Shown here one piece after another: positions 15,647-24,800 of a stretch of DNA of 64,000 nt. The notes below the pieces were generated by a model. It ran no database searches. It was not told the origin of the DNA and saw only the letters and a program-made list of their open reading frames with translations. Positions within the stretch are counted from its first letter, which is position 1. Each line of letters begins with the position of its first letter. A program made the position numbers and the translations under genes. Source of the DNA: CAYUPI01 sp964446585 (GTDB taxonomy: Bacteria; Verrucomicrobiota; Verrucomicrobiia; Limisphaerales; UBA8199); contig CAYUPI010000005.1 in NCBI GenBank assembly GCA_964446585.1, positions 124,001 through 188,000 of the forward strand, written 5' to 3'.

Positions 15647-15712
15647 CGCAACTTGCCGCGTTCAGGATTTACGATAGAGTCTTCCGAATGTTCCCGCGTA
15701 GCTGAGGGTATC

Positions 15713-16984
15713 ATGGTAACGAGCAACCTGATTCATGTGGTTGTCCTCGGCGCGGGCTTCGGCGGCCTGACGTTTTGTCAGAGTTTCCGCCATCCGCGCG
15801 CGCGGGTGACGGTGATTGATCGCACGAATCATTATCTGTTTCAACCACTGCTCTACCAGGTAGCTGCCGCCGGCCTGGCCGCGCCCGACATCGCTCAGCC
15901 GGTCCGAGGTATTCTTTCCAACCGGCCAGATATCACCGTGTTGCTTGCTCACGTCACCGGCTTCGATCTCAGCCGGCGTCACGTCCTCCTGGAAGAGGGC
16001 ACGACGGGATACGATTACCTGGTGCTCGCGCTGGGCAGTCGCACCAGTTATTTCGACCACCCGGAATGGGAGCAATTTGCGCCCGGGCTGAAAACGATTG
16101 ACGAAGCATTGCGGATTCGCAGCCGGGTATTACTGGCGTTCGAAAAAGCGGAAGCAGCCATCGACTCGGCCGAGCGCGAACGGCTGATGACGCTCGTCAT
16201 TGTCGGCGGCGGCCCCACGGGAGTCGAGCTCGCGGGTGCATTCGCGGAACTGGCGCGCACCGTGCTGAAACGCGATTTCCGCAGGATCGATCCCACCAAA
16301 GCGCGCATCATTCTGTTGGAGGCGGCGCCGAACGTACTGTCGCATTTTCCGAGCGACCTCAGCCAAAGCGCCAAGCGCCAACTGGAACGTCTAGGCGTCC
16401 AGGTCCGGACCTCGACGCGAGTGCATGCGCTGCGCGAAAAGGAAGTGGAGCTGGAGGGCGGCGAGATCATTCGCGCCGAGAACATCCTCTGGGCGGCGGG
16501 CGTTTCCGCCTCGCCGCTGACGGCCAAACTGGGTGTGGAGCTGGATCGCGCCGGGCGCGTCAAAGTCAATCCAGACTTGAGTTTGCCCGGTCACCCGGAA
16601 GTGCTGGCCATCGGTGACATGGCGCTGGTGCTTGGGGAGAACGGCAAACCCGTGCCCGGCGTTTCGCCCGCGGCGATGCAGATGGCACGTCATGCAGCGC
16701 GTATTATCGTCAGTGAACTGAATTCAGGCGCTGGACGAACTCCACGCCCGGCTTTTCGATATTGGGACCGCGGGACCATGGCCACCATCGGCCGCACGGC
16801 CGCCGTGGCCTGGATTGGCAAGCTCAAGTTTTCCGGCTTGATCGCCTGGTTGGCCTGGCTGTTCATCCATTTGATTTTTCTGATCGGCTTTCGCAACAAG
16901 GTGTCCGTCTTGTTGCAGTGGGCCTACTCCTATTTTGCTTACAAACGCAGCGCCCGAATTATCACCGGACTACCCCCGGGTTGA
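15713..16984 (+). CDS. ndh: Type II NADH:quinone oxidoreductase
   Basis: The 423-residue flavoprotein of the NDH-2 family oxidises NADH with quinone without pumping protons. The FAD dinucleotide fold is at the N-terminus (VVVLGAGFGGL), followed by FQPLLYQVAAAGLAAPDIAQP, the quinone/FAD-contact region typical of NDH-2. The NAD fold is VIVGGGPTGVELAGAFAEL, and AIGDMALV is the second FAD site. The amphipathic/hydrophobic C-terminus (FSGLIAWLAWLFIHLIFLIGF) serves for membrane attachment. The ATG at 15713 follows GAGGG; the long in-frame upstream extension is antisense to the methyltransferase gene and was rejected. Confidence 0.93.
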   Translation: MVTSNLIHVVVLGAGFGGLTFCQSFRHPRARVTVIDRTNHYLFQPLLYQVAAAGLAAPDIAQPVRGILSNRPDITVLLAHVTGFDLSRRHVLLEEGTTGYDYLVLALGSRTSYFDHPEWEQFAPGLKTIDEALRIRSRVLLAFEKAEAAIDSAERERLMTLVIVGGGPTGVELAGAFAELARTVLKRDFRRIDPTKARIILLEAAPNVLSHFPSDLSQSAKRQLERLGVQVRTSTRVHALREKEVELEGGEIIRAENILWAAGVSASPLTAKLGVELDRAGRVKVNPDLSLPGHPEVLAIGDMALVLGENGKPVPGVSPAAMQMARHAARIIVSELNSGAGRTPRPAFRYWDRGTMATIGRTAAVAWIGKLKFSGLIAWLAWLFIHLIFLIGFRNKVSVLLQWAYSYFAYKRSARIITGLPPG

Positions 16985-17015
16985 ATTTTGGATTTTAGAT
17001 TTTGGATTTTGGATT
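16984..17015. repeat. Heptamer microrepeat at convergent gene ends
   Basis: Four units of TTTGGAT/TTTAGAT lie between the convergent ndh and S23-like genes. On the minus strand it is read as NPKSKI plus a TAA stop, so it supplies the C-terminus of the four-helix-bundle gene. Confidence 0.85.
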
Positions 17016-17372
17016 AGTTCGCTCCTGAGCACGAAGGGTCTTGATGGAGGCCACTGTCATGGCGAGTATTTCGTTCGCTTCGTCAATGATCGCCGCGACC
17101 CTGCTCACGGCAACCTTAGTTGCGTCCACAAGCATTTCCAGCCAGAATCCCGTTTCCTCTGCCTCCTCTTCCACAGTGCCCAATTTGGAGATCAAGTCCG
17201 CCTTCGATTTGGCTCGGCAGGCCGCTCGATAGTTTGACGCGACAGAGGTCCCCGCGCGCGCCAATTGGCCTGTAAGGATATCGGTCGTTCTCCCACGGGG
17301 CAATTCGTCCACGATACGAATGACTTCCAGCGCCAGGTTCTTGGTTCGATCTTTGAATTGTTGTTCATTCAT
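16995..17372 (-). CDS. Four-helix-bundle (S23/IVP-like) protein
   Basis: A single S23-type helical bundle of 125 residues. The hallmark helices are KDRTKNLALEVIRIVDELP, ARAGTSVASNYRAACRAKS and LGTVEEEAEETGFWLEML. Function is unknown; these genes are common as stand-alone copies in Verrucomicrobia and Bacteroidetes. I chose the ATG at 17372 (MNEQQFKDRT), the usual start for the family. The last six residues and the TAA stop are heptamer repeat sequence, so the gene end has been remade by the repeat. Confidence 0.82.
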   Translation of the reverse strand: MNEQQFKDRTKNLALEVIRIVDELPRGRTTDILTGQLARAGTSVASNYRAACRAKSKADLISKLGTVEEEAEETGFWLEMLVDATKVAVSRVAAIIDEANEILAMTVASIKTLRAQERTNPKSKI

Positions 17373-17510
17373 AAGGTTCGCAATCCTGCCGAGCGTGAAT
17401 CCAAGTGAAATTCTCAACGCCAAGCCTGGCGGTGTATCCGCAGTGAACTCAGCGATTCACGTCAAACCAACGGTCGTCCCCGCTTACGGCTGAGACGCTC
17501 GTGGGCACAG

Positions 17511-17545
17511 CAATCCAAAATCCAAAATCTAAAATCCAAAATTGG
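17511..17545. repeat. Heptamer microrepeat (ATCCAAA)
   Basis: Five units of ATCCAAA/ATCTAAA lie downstream of zwf, in inverted orientation relative to the copy at 16984-17015. Together the two copies flank the S23-like gene and its leader. Confidence 0.85.
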
Positions 17546-17555
17546 ACGGGGGGGG

Positions 17556-19115
17556 TTACTTGATCACCACCGGCTCACGCCAGGTGTGACCACTCTGCGC
17601 AAGCAAATCATCCGCCGCCATCGGCCCCCAGGTGCCAGCCGCATAAAATTCCCGGTTCGAGAGTGGCTTGCCCTCCCAGGCGCCGCGGATCTCATCGACA
17701 AATTTCCAGGCCGTTTCGACCTCGTCGCGCCGGATGAACAGCGTCGCATCGCCCGCCATTGCCTCGAGCAGCAACCGCTCGTAGGCCTCGGGCGTATAGG
17801 CGCCGAATTCCGAATCGTAGCTGAAATGCATGCGCACCGGCCGCACCCCCAGACTGAGCCCCGGGACCTTGCCGTTAAACCGCAGCGAGATGCCTTCGTT
17901 GGGCTGGAGTCGAAGAGTGAGCGCGTTGGAGTCGAGCTTCTGTCCGCACTGCGCCGCAAAAAGTACGTGGGGAGTGGGTCGAAACTGGATGCGCACCTCG
18001 CTCGCGCTCGCCGGAAGGCTTTTGCCCGTCCGCAAAAAAAACGGCACGCCGGACCAACGCCAATTATCGATGAACAACTTCAGAGCCACATAGGTCTCGA
18101 CATTAGAATCGGGCTTGACCTTGGGCTCCTGGCGATATCCCGGACGCGATTCGCTGTCCACCACTCCCGCGAAATATTGGCCGCGCACCACCTGGCGTTC
18201 GACGTCCTCTGGTGTCATCGGCCGGATCGATTTGAGGAGCTTGACTTTCTCGTCACGGATTGGTTCGGCCTCGAGCGAAACGGGCGGCTCCATTGCGATC
18301 AGGGAGAGCACCTGCAAGAGATGGTTTTGCACCATATCACGCAGCGCGCCCGCCTCCTCGTAGTAACCGCCGCGCTGGTCCACGCCGAGCATTTCACTGA
18401 CCGTGACCTGGACGTGGTCGATGGAATCTCGGTTCCAGAGCCGCTCGAAAATTGAGTTGGAAAAACGGAACATCAAAATGTTCTGGACCGTCTCTTTGCC
18501 CAGGTAATGGTCGATGCGGAAGACCTGCTGTTCGCGCGCATAGCGGGTAAGCTCGGCGTTGAGACGGCGGGCGGATTCAAGGTCGTGACCGAAGGGTTTC
18601 TCGACCACAATCCGTTGCCAGCCGGGTTCACCGTCTTTGTGCAGCAGACCAGCCTGGTGGAGTTGTTCCACTGCTTCGCCGAACTGGCTCGGCGAAGTGG
18701 CCAGGTAAAAAAGCAGGTTTTGGCGCAGCGAAGGTTTGCCGAATGAAGCCAGTTGCCGTTCCAATTTCGGGTACGCCTCCCGCTCGGAAATGTCACCCTG
18801 GCAATAGGTGATGTGCTGCGAAAAATCCGACCAGACATTCTCGTCCACGGGTTTTGTCCTCGAAAACTCCTCCAGCGCCTGTCGCAGCTCCTTTCGCCAT
18901 GACTCATCGGTCTTTTCGCGGCGCGCAAACCCAAGGAGGCGGAAATCTTCGGGCATCTGCTTCTGCTTATGAAGCTGATAAAACGCGGGAATGAGCTTGC
19001 GCGCCGTCAAATCTCCGCTGGCGCCGAAAATAACAACGGCACAGGGTTCGACTGGTTTGCGCGCCTCACCCAGCAGGAAAGTGCTGGTAGCAGCGGACGG
19101 AGTCGTTTGGTTCAC
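17556..19115 (-). CDS. zwf: Glucose-6-phosphate 1-dehydrogenase
   Basis: Zwf converts glucose 6-phosphate to 6-phosphogluconolactone with NADP+, the entry to the oxidative pentose phosphate pathway. The 519-residue protein has the cofactor motif GASGDLTARKLIPAFYQL at about 30-47, VVEKPFGHD, the active-site RIDHYLGKE at about 200 with the catalytic His, and FRTGKSLP near the C-terminal substrate region (LRTGKSLPA). The length and order are normal. The gene is solitary here: neither pgl nor gnd is adjacent. It is flanked by repeat elements on both sides. Confidence 0.97.
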   Translation of the reverse strand: MNQTTPSAATSTFLLGEARKPVEPCAVVIFGASGDLTARKLIPAFYQLHKQKQMPEDFRLLGFARREKTDESWRKELRQALEEFSRTKPVDENVWSDFSQHITYCQGDISEREAYPKLERQLASFGKPSLRQNLLFYLATSPSQFGEAVEQLHQAGLLHKDGEPGWQRIVVEKPFGHDLESARRLNAELTRYAREQQVFRIDHYLGKETVQNILMFRFSNSIFERLWNRDSIDHVQVTVSEMLGVDQRGGYYEEAGALRDMVQNHLLQVLSLIAMEPPVSLEAEPIRDEKVKLLKSIRPMTPEDVERQVVRGQYFAGVVDSESRPGYRQEPKVKPDSNVETYVALKLFIDNWRWSGVPFFLRTGKSLPASASEVRIQFRPTPHVLFAAQCGQKLDSNALTLRLQPNEGISLRFNGKVPGLSLGVRPVRMHFSYDSEFGAYTPEAYERLLLEAMAGDATLFIRRDEVETAWKFVDEIRGAWEGKPLSNREFYAAGTWGPMAADDLLAQSGHTWREPVVIK

Positions 19116-19185
19116 GGCGAAACGATGCGTGACCTAAGGCTGAATTTCAACATCCGATGGACGGCAACCAGCCGTGTTGTAAAAT

Positions 19186-19267
19186 TGTAGGAGCCGACGT
19201 CAGGAGGCCCTGAACAAATTTGGATTTTGGATTATTCGGTCAGAGCCTCCTAACGTCGGCTCCTACA
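19186..19267. repeat. Composite palindromic repeat between zwf and rpoD
   Basis: The left arm TGTAGGAGCCGACGT (19186-19200) and right arm ACGTCGGCTCCTACA (19253-19267) are exact inverted 15-mers. Inside them AGGAGGCCCTGA and TCAGAGCCTCCT extend the pairing imperfectly. The centre is a TTTGGAT heptamer tract (19217-19234). The same arms occur at 30-59 and 23269-23339. Confidence 0.92.
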
Positions 19268-19292
19268 CTTCGAGGAGTTTTTCGGACGCGCT

Positions 19293-21125
19293 TTAGGCGG
19301 CCTCTTCTTCGGTGTCGAGGAATCCCTGCAGATGGCGGACGCGGGTCGGATGGCGCAATTTGCGCAGCGCTTTGGCTTCGATCTGGCGAATCCGCTCACG
19401 GGTGACATTATACATCTTGCCGATTTCTTCCAGCGTGCGCTCGTAGCCGTCCACGAGGCCGAAACGCATCTCCAGAATCTTCCGCTCACGCTCGGTCAAG
19501 CTTGTGAGCACGTCGCCTAGCTTCTCCTTGAGCAAGCTGTAGCTGGTGACTTCGGAAGGGTTCTCCGCCGTCTTGTCTTCGATAAAATCACCGACGCTTA
19601 CATCGCCATCGTCGCCAACCGGCGCATGCAGCGAAATCGGTTGCTGCGCCATTTTGAGCAGCGAGTTGATCCGCGCGACCGGCATGTGCATCTCATCGGC
19701 AATTTCTTCGGGCGTGGCTTCACGGCCCAGCTCCTGGGTGAGCTGTTTCTGCGCGCGCCACAATTTGTTCATGATTTCGATCATGTGCACCGGGATGCGA
19801 ATCGTTCGGGCCTGATCGGCGATCGAGCGCGTGATGGCCTGGCGAATCCACCAAATGGCGTAGGTGGAAAACTTGTAACCGCGGCGATACTCGAACTTCT
19901 CGACGCCCTTCATCAATCCGATGTTGCCTTCCTGGATCAAGTCGAGGAAGGACTGCCCGCGATTGGTATATTTTTTGGCCACCGACACTACCAGGCGCAA
20001 ATTGGCTTCCGCCATGTGGGTTTTGGCCTGGTGCGCCCGGTCCGCCGCGCGTTTTAGCTGGTCGAAGGTCTTGCTGAATTCCTGATGCGGAATGCGCACG
20101 AACTGTTCGAGCGCGCGGACCTTGGCCCGTTCGCTCTGCAGTACGGACTGTTGTTCGGCCGATTTTCGGCGCGCCTCCATATCTTGAATGGTCCGGAGGC
20201 TGGCTTTGCACTTCTCATGGACATTGCCGGCCACAACAATCATGTCCTCCAGGACGCGCTGCTTGTAAAAGAATTTTGGGTAAGCGCTCTGAAGCCGCCG
20301 GTCCAGCTTGCGAAACTCCGTGAACAGTTTCTGGCGCCGGCCCACTGTAGCAGCCTTTTGCCAGGCCAGAAATTTGCTGTCCACTGCAGCGTCGAGGGTT
20401 CGAATTTTCTTGATCAAGCTGCGAAGCTCCCGGAGGTGGCCTTCGCGATTGGCGACTTTCTTGTCCACGACGACGCGGTCAAAACGTTCTTTGGGCGGCT
20501 CGGAAAGCAGCTTCTCAGCGATGGCAATGTGCTCTTTGGCGGTGAAGCCCAGGCTGTACACCAGGCTTCGCATTTCGGCCTCGGCAGCTTCGATGCGCTT
20601 GCAAATCTCAACCTCCTGTTCCCGCGTCAGCAGCGGCACCTTGCCCATCTGATTCATGTACATCCGGACCGGATCGTCCAGAACTTCCAGCCGGTGATCT
20701 TCCTCTTCTTCAGGCTCCGCCGGTTTGGCGCGCTCGACTTCGGCGTGATCGACGATCTCGACGTCAAGACTGCGAAGTTTGGTATAAAGCTCGTCGAGAT
20801 CCTCCGGCGACATGCCCTCGGGCAGAATGTCGTTGATATCGTCGTAGGTGACGTGGCCATGTTCATGGGCCAAATGCACCAACGTCTTGATAGTCTCGGT
20901 CAGGTCTGGCGCAGCCGAACCAGTCCGGTTGCCTGTCGGCGCGCCGGCGTGGGTATGCTTGGCGGGCAGGGAGCTATGGGCTTTGGCTGAACCATTGCGT
21001 GCTTGCTCAGAGCGCAAAGCACTATGCGCCTTCGGGGAAATGACAAATCGGCGTCGATTTCTGCTGGCTCTGGCACTTGCTCCGCGCGCGCCTGCTCCGC
21101 TGGGATGGACCGCGCCGTTTGTCAT
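19293..21125 (-). CDS. rpoD: RNA polymerase primary sigma factor (sigma-70)
   Basis: This is the housekeeping sigma factor of about 610 residues. A Ser/Ala/Arg-rich N-terminal extension precedes region 1.1 (IKTLVHLAHEHGHVTYDDINDIL). Region 1.2 follows (DDPVRMYMNQMGKVPLLTREQE), then a non-conserved region, region 2 (LRLVVSVAKKYTNRGQSFLDLIQEGNIGLM, KFSTYAIWWIRQAITRSI), region 3 and region 4.2 (TLEEIGKMYNVTRERIRQIEAKALRKLR). An ATG at 21149 is also in frame; the one at 21125 (MTNGAVHP) has AGGAAAGCGAG upstream and is slightly preferred. It is read leftward from an AT-rich promoter-containing gap. Confidence 0.95.
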   Translation of the reverse strand: MTNGAVHPSGAGARGASARASRNRRRFVISPKAHSALRSEQARNGSAKAHSSLPAKHTHAGAPTGNRTGSAAPDLTETIKTLVHLAHEHGHVTYDDINDILPEGMSPEDLDELYTKLRSLDVEIVDHAEVERAKPAEPEEEEDHRLEVLDDPVRMYMNQMGKVPLLTREQEVEICKRIEAAEAEMRSLVYSLGFTAKEHIAIAEKLLSEPPKERFDRVVVDKKVANREGHLRELRSLIKKIRTLDAAVDSKFLAWQKAATVGRRQKLFTEFRKLDRRLQSAYPKFFYKQRVLEDMIVVAGNVHEKCKASLRTIQDMEARRKSAEQQSVLQSERAKVRALEQFVRIPHQEFSKTFDQLKRAADRAHQAKTHMAEANLRLVVSVAKKYTNRGQSFLDLIQEGNIGLMKGVEKFEYRRGYKFSTYAIWWIRQAITRSIADQARTIRIPVHMIEIMNKLWRAQKQLTQELGREATPEEIADEMHMPVARINSLLKMAQQPISLHAPVGDDGDVSVGDFIEDKTAENPSEVTSYSLLKEKLGDVLTSLTERERKILEMRFGLVDGYERTLEEIGKMYNVTRERIRQIEAKALRKLRHPTRVRHLQGFLDTEEEAA

Positions 21126-21149
21126 CTTACTCGCTTTCCTGTTCAGCAT

Positions 21150-21883
21150 AAATAATCAGACGCGGACCGCCCATTTTGGTTCAGAAATTTCTGCAAGCAA
21201 ATTGCTTACAGCCGATTCACCGCTCTCGTGGGCTCAGAATTGACTACTCGCAGCAGAGGCTTGGAGATGCAACCGGCAGAACCTGGAACACTGACGCCCG
21301 CGCACCCTACAATATTCTACAATCCGGTCACTTTTTCAAAAATATTGCTCCCGAAGACGCCCTTGCCCTGCTGAGTTTCGGCCCAAATGGACCTCACGAG
21401 TCGGGTATTTCGCCACACATACTTACGCATTTCAAGCATAAAAAGCAATTAATGCTTATATTAAGTCGTATTAGTCAGGTTAAAGCATCTCGGCGCAATC
21501 GAAGTTAATATACGTAACTAATTGTGGATGTGATATTTACGTTGAAACAAGTGGTGCTGGCACGTGGTTTGACCGGAGCTTGTGGATTGATTAATTAGGC
21601 GGGTTTCGTGCGCGAAAAGACCCATCCGCCAAACCCGGGGTGACCATTAGCGTTAACGGGGATCAATCCACACCATTAAGTGCCAAAGTCAAGTTCTCAC
21701 CATTCCAAGGCCTGCCACGGCGATGGCAAAACTCCAGAACGGCTGTTTTGCGACATCGGCCGCAACTAGCAGTGGCGGAATTCCACAAACCCTGGGCTCT
21801 GGCGACTTGTCAACGAGTGCCGTACCACCAGTCGCGGCGGCTTGCATCGGTCAGAGAAATGGCGGACTCTCCTCTTGCAGGCT
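21150..21883. promoter_or_regulatory. 734-base divergent gap between rpoD and putA
   Basis: No convincing gene is seen; short frames here have no recognisable protein character. The stretch 21425-21540 is clearly richer in A+T than its surroundings and probably holds promoters for the divergent genes. A possible structured RNA lies at 21581-21673. Confidence 0.5.
21581..21673 (+). ncRNA. Candidate structured RNA upstream of putA
   Basis: TGTGGATTGAT (21581-21591) pairs perfectly with ATCAATCCACA (21662-21672) as a closing stem. Inside, GGCGG pairs with CCGCC around an inner TTTCG-TGCG-CGAAA hairpin, and CCCG (21634-21637) pairs with CGGG (21657-21660). The result is a plausible three-way junction about 210 bases before the putA start. 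No known riboswitch consensus was recognised and no covariation can be tested here. Confidence 0.35.
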
Positions 21884-24800
21884 ATGGCATCGACCACCCT
21901 CGAAAAGAGTCCAGCTAAACCCCAACAACCTGAGATCGAATCCCGCATTCACGAACACGGGGAAAGGATATTCGCCCTGATAGACGAGGCCGGAGCACCC
22001 TCTCTTTTCAGCAAGAAAGGATTTTACGGGACGCTGATGGAGTGGGCGATGAAAGACGAGCACTTTAAGACCCAGCTCTTTCGGTTTGTCGATGTTCTGC
22101 CCACGCTGACCTCCGCGAGCGAGATCTCGCGGCACCTGAAGGAGTATCTCGGGGACGAGCAATTGAATTTATCTGCGGGCCTGCGCCTGGGATTGAAGGC
22201 GGCCGGGGGCGCATCGTGGCTCTTCGGCGCCGGGCTCAAGAGCCAGGTCACTGGCTTGGCGCGGCAGTTCATGCTCGGAAATGACGAGAAAGAAATCGTG
22301 ACAGCGCTGCGCCAGGCGCACGAGCAAGGAAGCGCTTTTACAGTGGATATCCTGGGTGAAGCGGTCGTGAGCGAAACGGAGGCCGATCAATACGCGCAGC
22401 GGTATCTCACCTTGATGGATTTGCTCGGGAAGCAAATCGCGCGATGGCGGCACCCGTGCGCCAGCAACGACGCCCCTAACGGCCCTGTGCCGCCATTGAA
22501 TGTTTCGGTCAAGATCTCCGCGCTTTATTCCCAGGTCCATCCGACCGATCCGGACACGGCCATCGAGCGGATTTCGGCGCGCCTCCGTCCGATTCTACAG
22601 CGGGCCAAGGAGCTCGGTGCTTTCATCAACTTCGACATGGAAAGTTACGCGCTCAAGGAGGTGACGCTGCGGCTGTTCCGCGAGATTTTCGCGGAACCGG
22701 AATTTGCCGCCGAGCCGGCCTGCGGCCTGGCTCTGCAAGCGTATCTAAAGGACTGCGAAGCCGACCTGGACGGGATCATCCAGTGGGCGCGCGAGCAGCG
22801 ACGGCGCATAACCGTGCGGCTGGTCAAAGGAGCTTATTGGGATTACGAAACGATCATTGCGCAGCAGCGGCATTGGCCGTCGCCGGTGTTCGCTCACAAG
22901 GCGGAGACGGATGCCACGTTCGAGCGGGTCTCCCTGACGCTGCTCGAGAACACAGACGTGGTGGACGCAGCCTTCGGGACACACAACGTGCGCAGCGTCG
23001 CCTGCGTGCTGGCCCAGGCGGAGCGGCTCGGCATCGACCGGCGCGAGTTCGAGTTCCAAATGCTCTACGGTATGGCTGACCCGATCAAAGCGGCGGTCCG
23101 ACAACTCGGTTGCCGATTGCGGGAATACTGCCCCGTGGGCGAGCTGCTTCCGGGAATGGCTTATCTGGTGCGGCGGCTCCTGGAAAACACGTCGAATGAA
23201 GGCTTCCTCGCCAACAAATTCGCCAAAGGCGCCAGCCGCGATGAGCTGTTAAAAGATCCATCCGAATTTGTAGGAGCCGACGTGAGAAGTCTCGCTCCGA
23301 CAAGTTCTGATTCAGAGCCTGCTCACGTCGGCTCCTACACGGAGCGGCGCTTTGGCAACGAGCCCCCGACCGACTTCAACATCCCTGCCGAGCGTGAGAG
23401 AATGGCGCGTGCGATCAGTGAGCAGCGGCAGAAACTTGGCCGGCGCCACCCGCTGATAATCAACAACCGACCGGTCTCGACTTCCGAATGGCTGCCTTCG
23501 CTCAATCCGGCTAATCAGAATGAAGTGGTCGGTTATGCGGCGCAGGCGAGTGTCGCCGAGGCGGAGGCCGCTCTGGCCGCCGCCCGCGCCGCCCAGCCGA
23601 AGTGGGCCCGTATGCCGGCGCTGGACCGTGCCGCGCTTTTGGAAAAGACAGCCGCCTTGATGCGGCGCGATAAAGCGGCTCTCTCGGTCGTGGAAATCCT
23701 TGAAGCCGGCAAGAACTGGCAGGAAGCCGATGCGGACGTGGCCGAGGCAATTGACTTCTGCAACTTTTACGCATCTGTCATGCGCGATTTGAACCATCCG
23801 CAGCGCACACAAGCCGTCGCTGGGGAAAGCAACGTGCAGCAATGGTGGCCGCGCGGCGTCGGAATCATCATCGCGCCGTGGAATTTTCCGTTGGCAATCC
23901 TCACCGGCATGGCGGCGGCGGCGGTGGTAGCCGGCAACGCCGTGATCATGAAGCCATCAGATCAAACGCCGGTCATAGCCGCGCGTCTCATGGACCTATT
24001 CCTTGAGGCTGGCCTTCCGCCCGGCGTGGTCAATTTGCTCTCAGGTCCCGGTGGAAAAGTCGGCGCGCATCTCGTCTCGCATCCGGAGATTGGTTTCATT
24101 GCCTTCACCGGTTCGAAGGAAGTCGGGTTGAGAATCTGGGAAGCGACGGGCAGAACGGCGCCGGGCCAGCTCAATCTGAAAAAAGTCGTCTGTGAGATGG
24201 GCGGCAAAAACTGCGTGATCGTGGACGGCGACGCCGATTTGGATGAGGCAGTGGTGGGTTGCCTCGCGTCGGCGTTCGGATACCAGGGCCAGAAGTGTAG
24301 CGCGCTTTCGCGCCTGGTCGTGCTGGCGGATAATTACGACAAATTTCTGGAGCGGCTCGTGGCGGCTGCCGCTTCATTGCGCGTCGGCCCCTCCGAAGTT
24401 CCCGGGAACATCCTCGGCCCTGTCATCAATCGCGACGCCCAGGAACGGATCCTTGAAATCATTGAGATTGGCAAAAAAGAAGCGACCTTGGCGTGGCAAG
24501 GCGCAGTGCCGACCGACACCAATGCTTGTTATGTCCCCCCAACCATCTTCAAGGATGTGCCGCCGAACAGCCGGTTGTTCCGGGAAGAAATCTTCGGTCC
24601 GGTTTTGTCAGTGACTAAAGCCAAAGATTTCGAGCAGGCGATCGAGCTAGCCAACGATTGCGAGTTCGCGCTGACAGGCGGTTGTTACTCCCGCAGTCCG
24701 GTAAACATCGAGCGGGTGAAAGTCGAGATGGTCTGCGGCAATCTCTACATCAACCGTGGGATCACCGGTGCGCTGGTCGAACGCCAGCCTTTTGGAGGGT

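Noticed and set aside
17586..18455. A 289-residue plus-strand frame opposite zwf.
   Set aside because: zwf is unmistakable in this stretch and the antisense product has no protein-like features.
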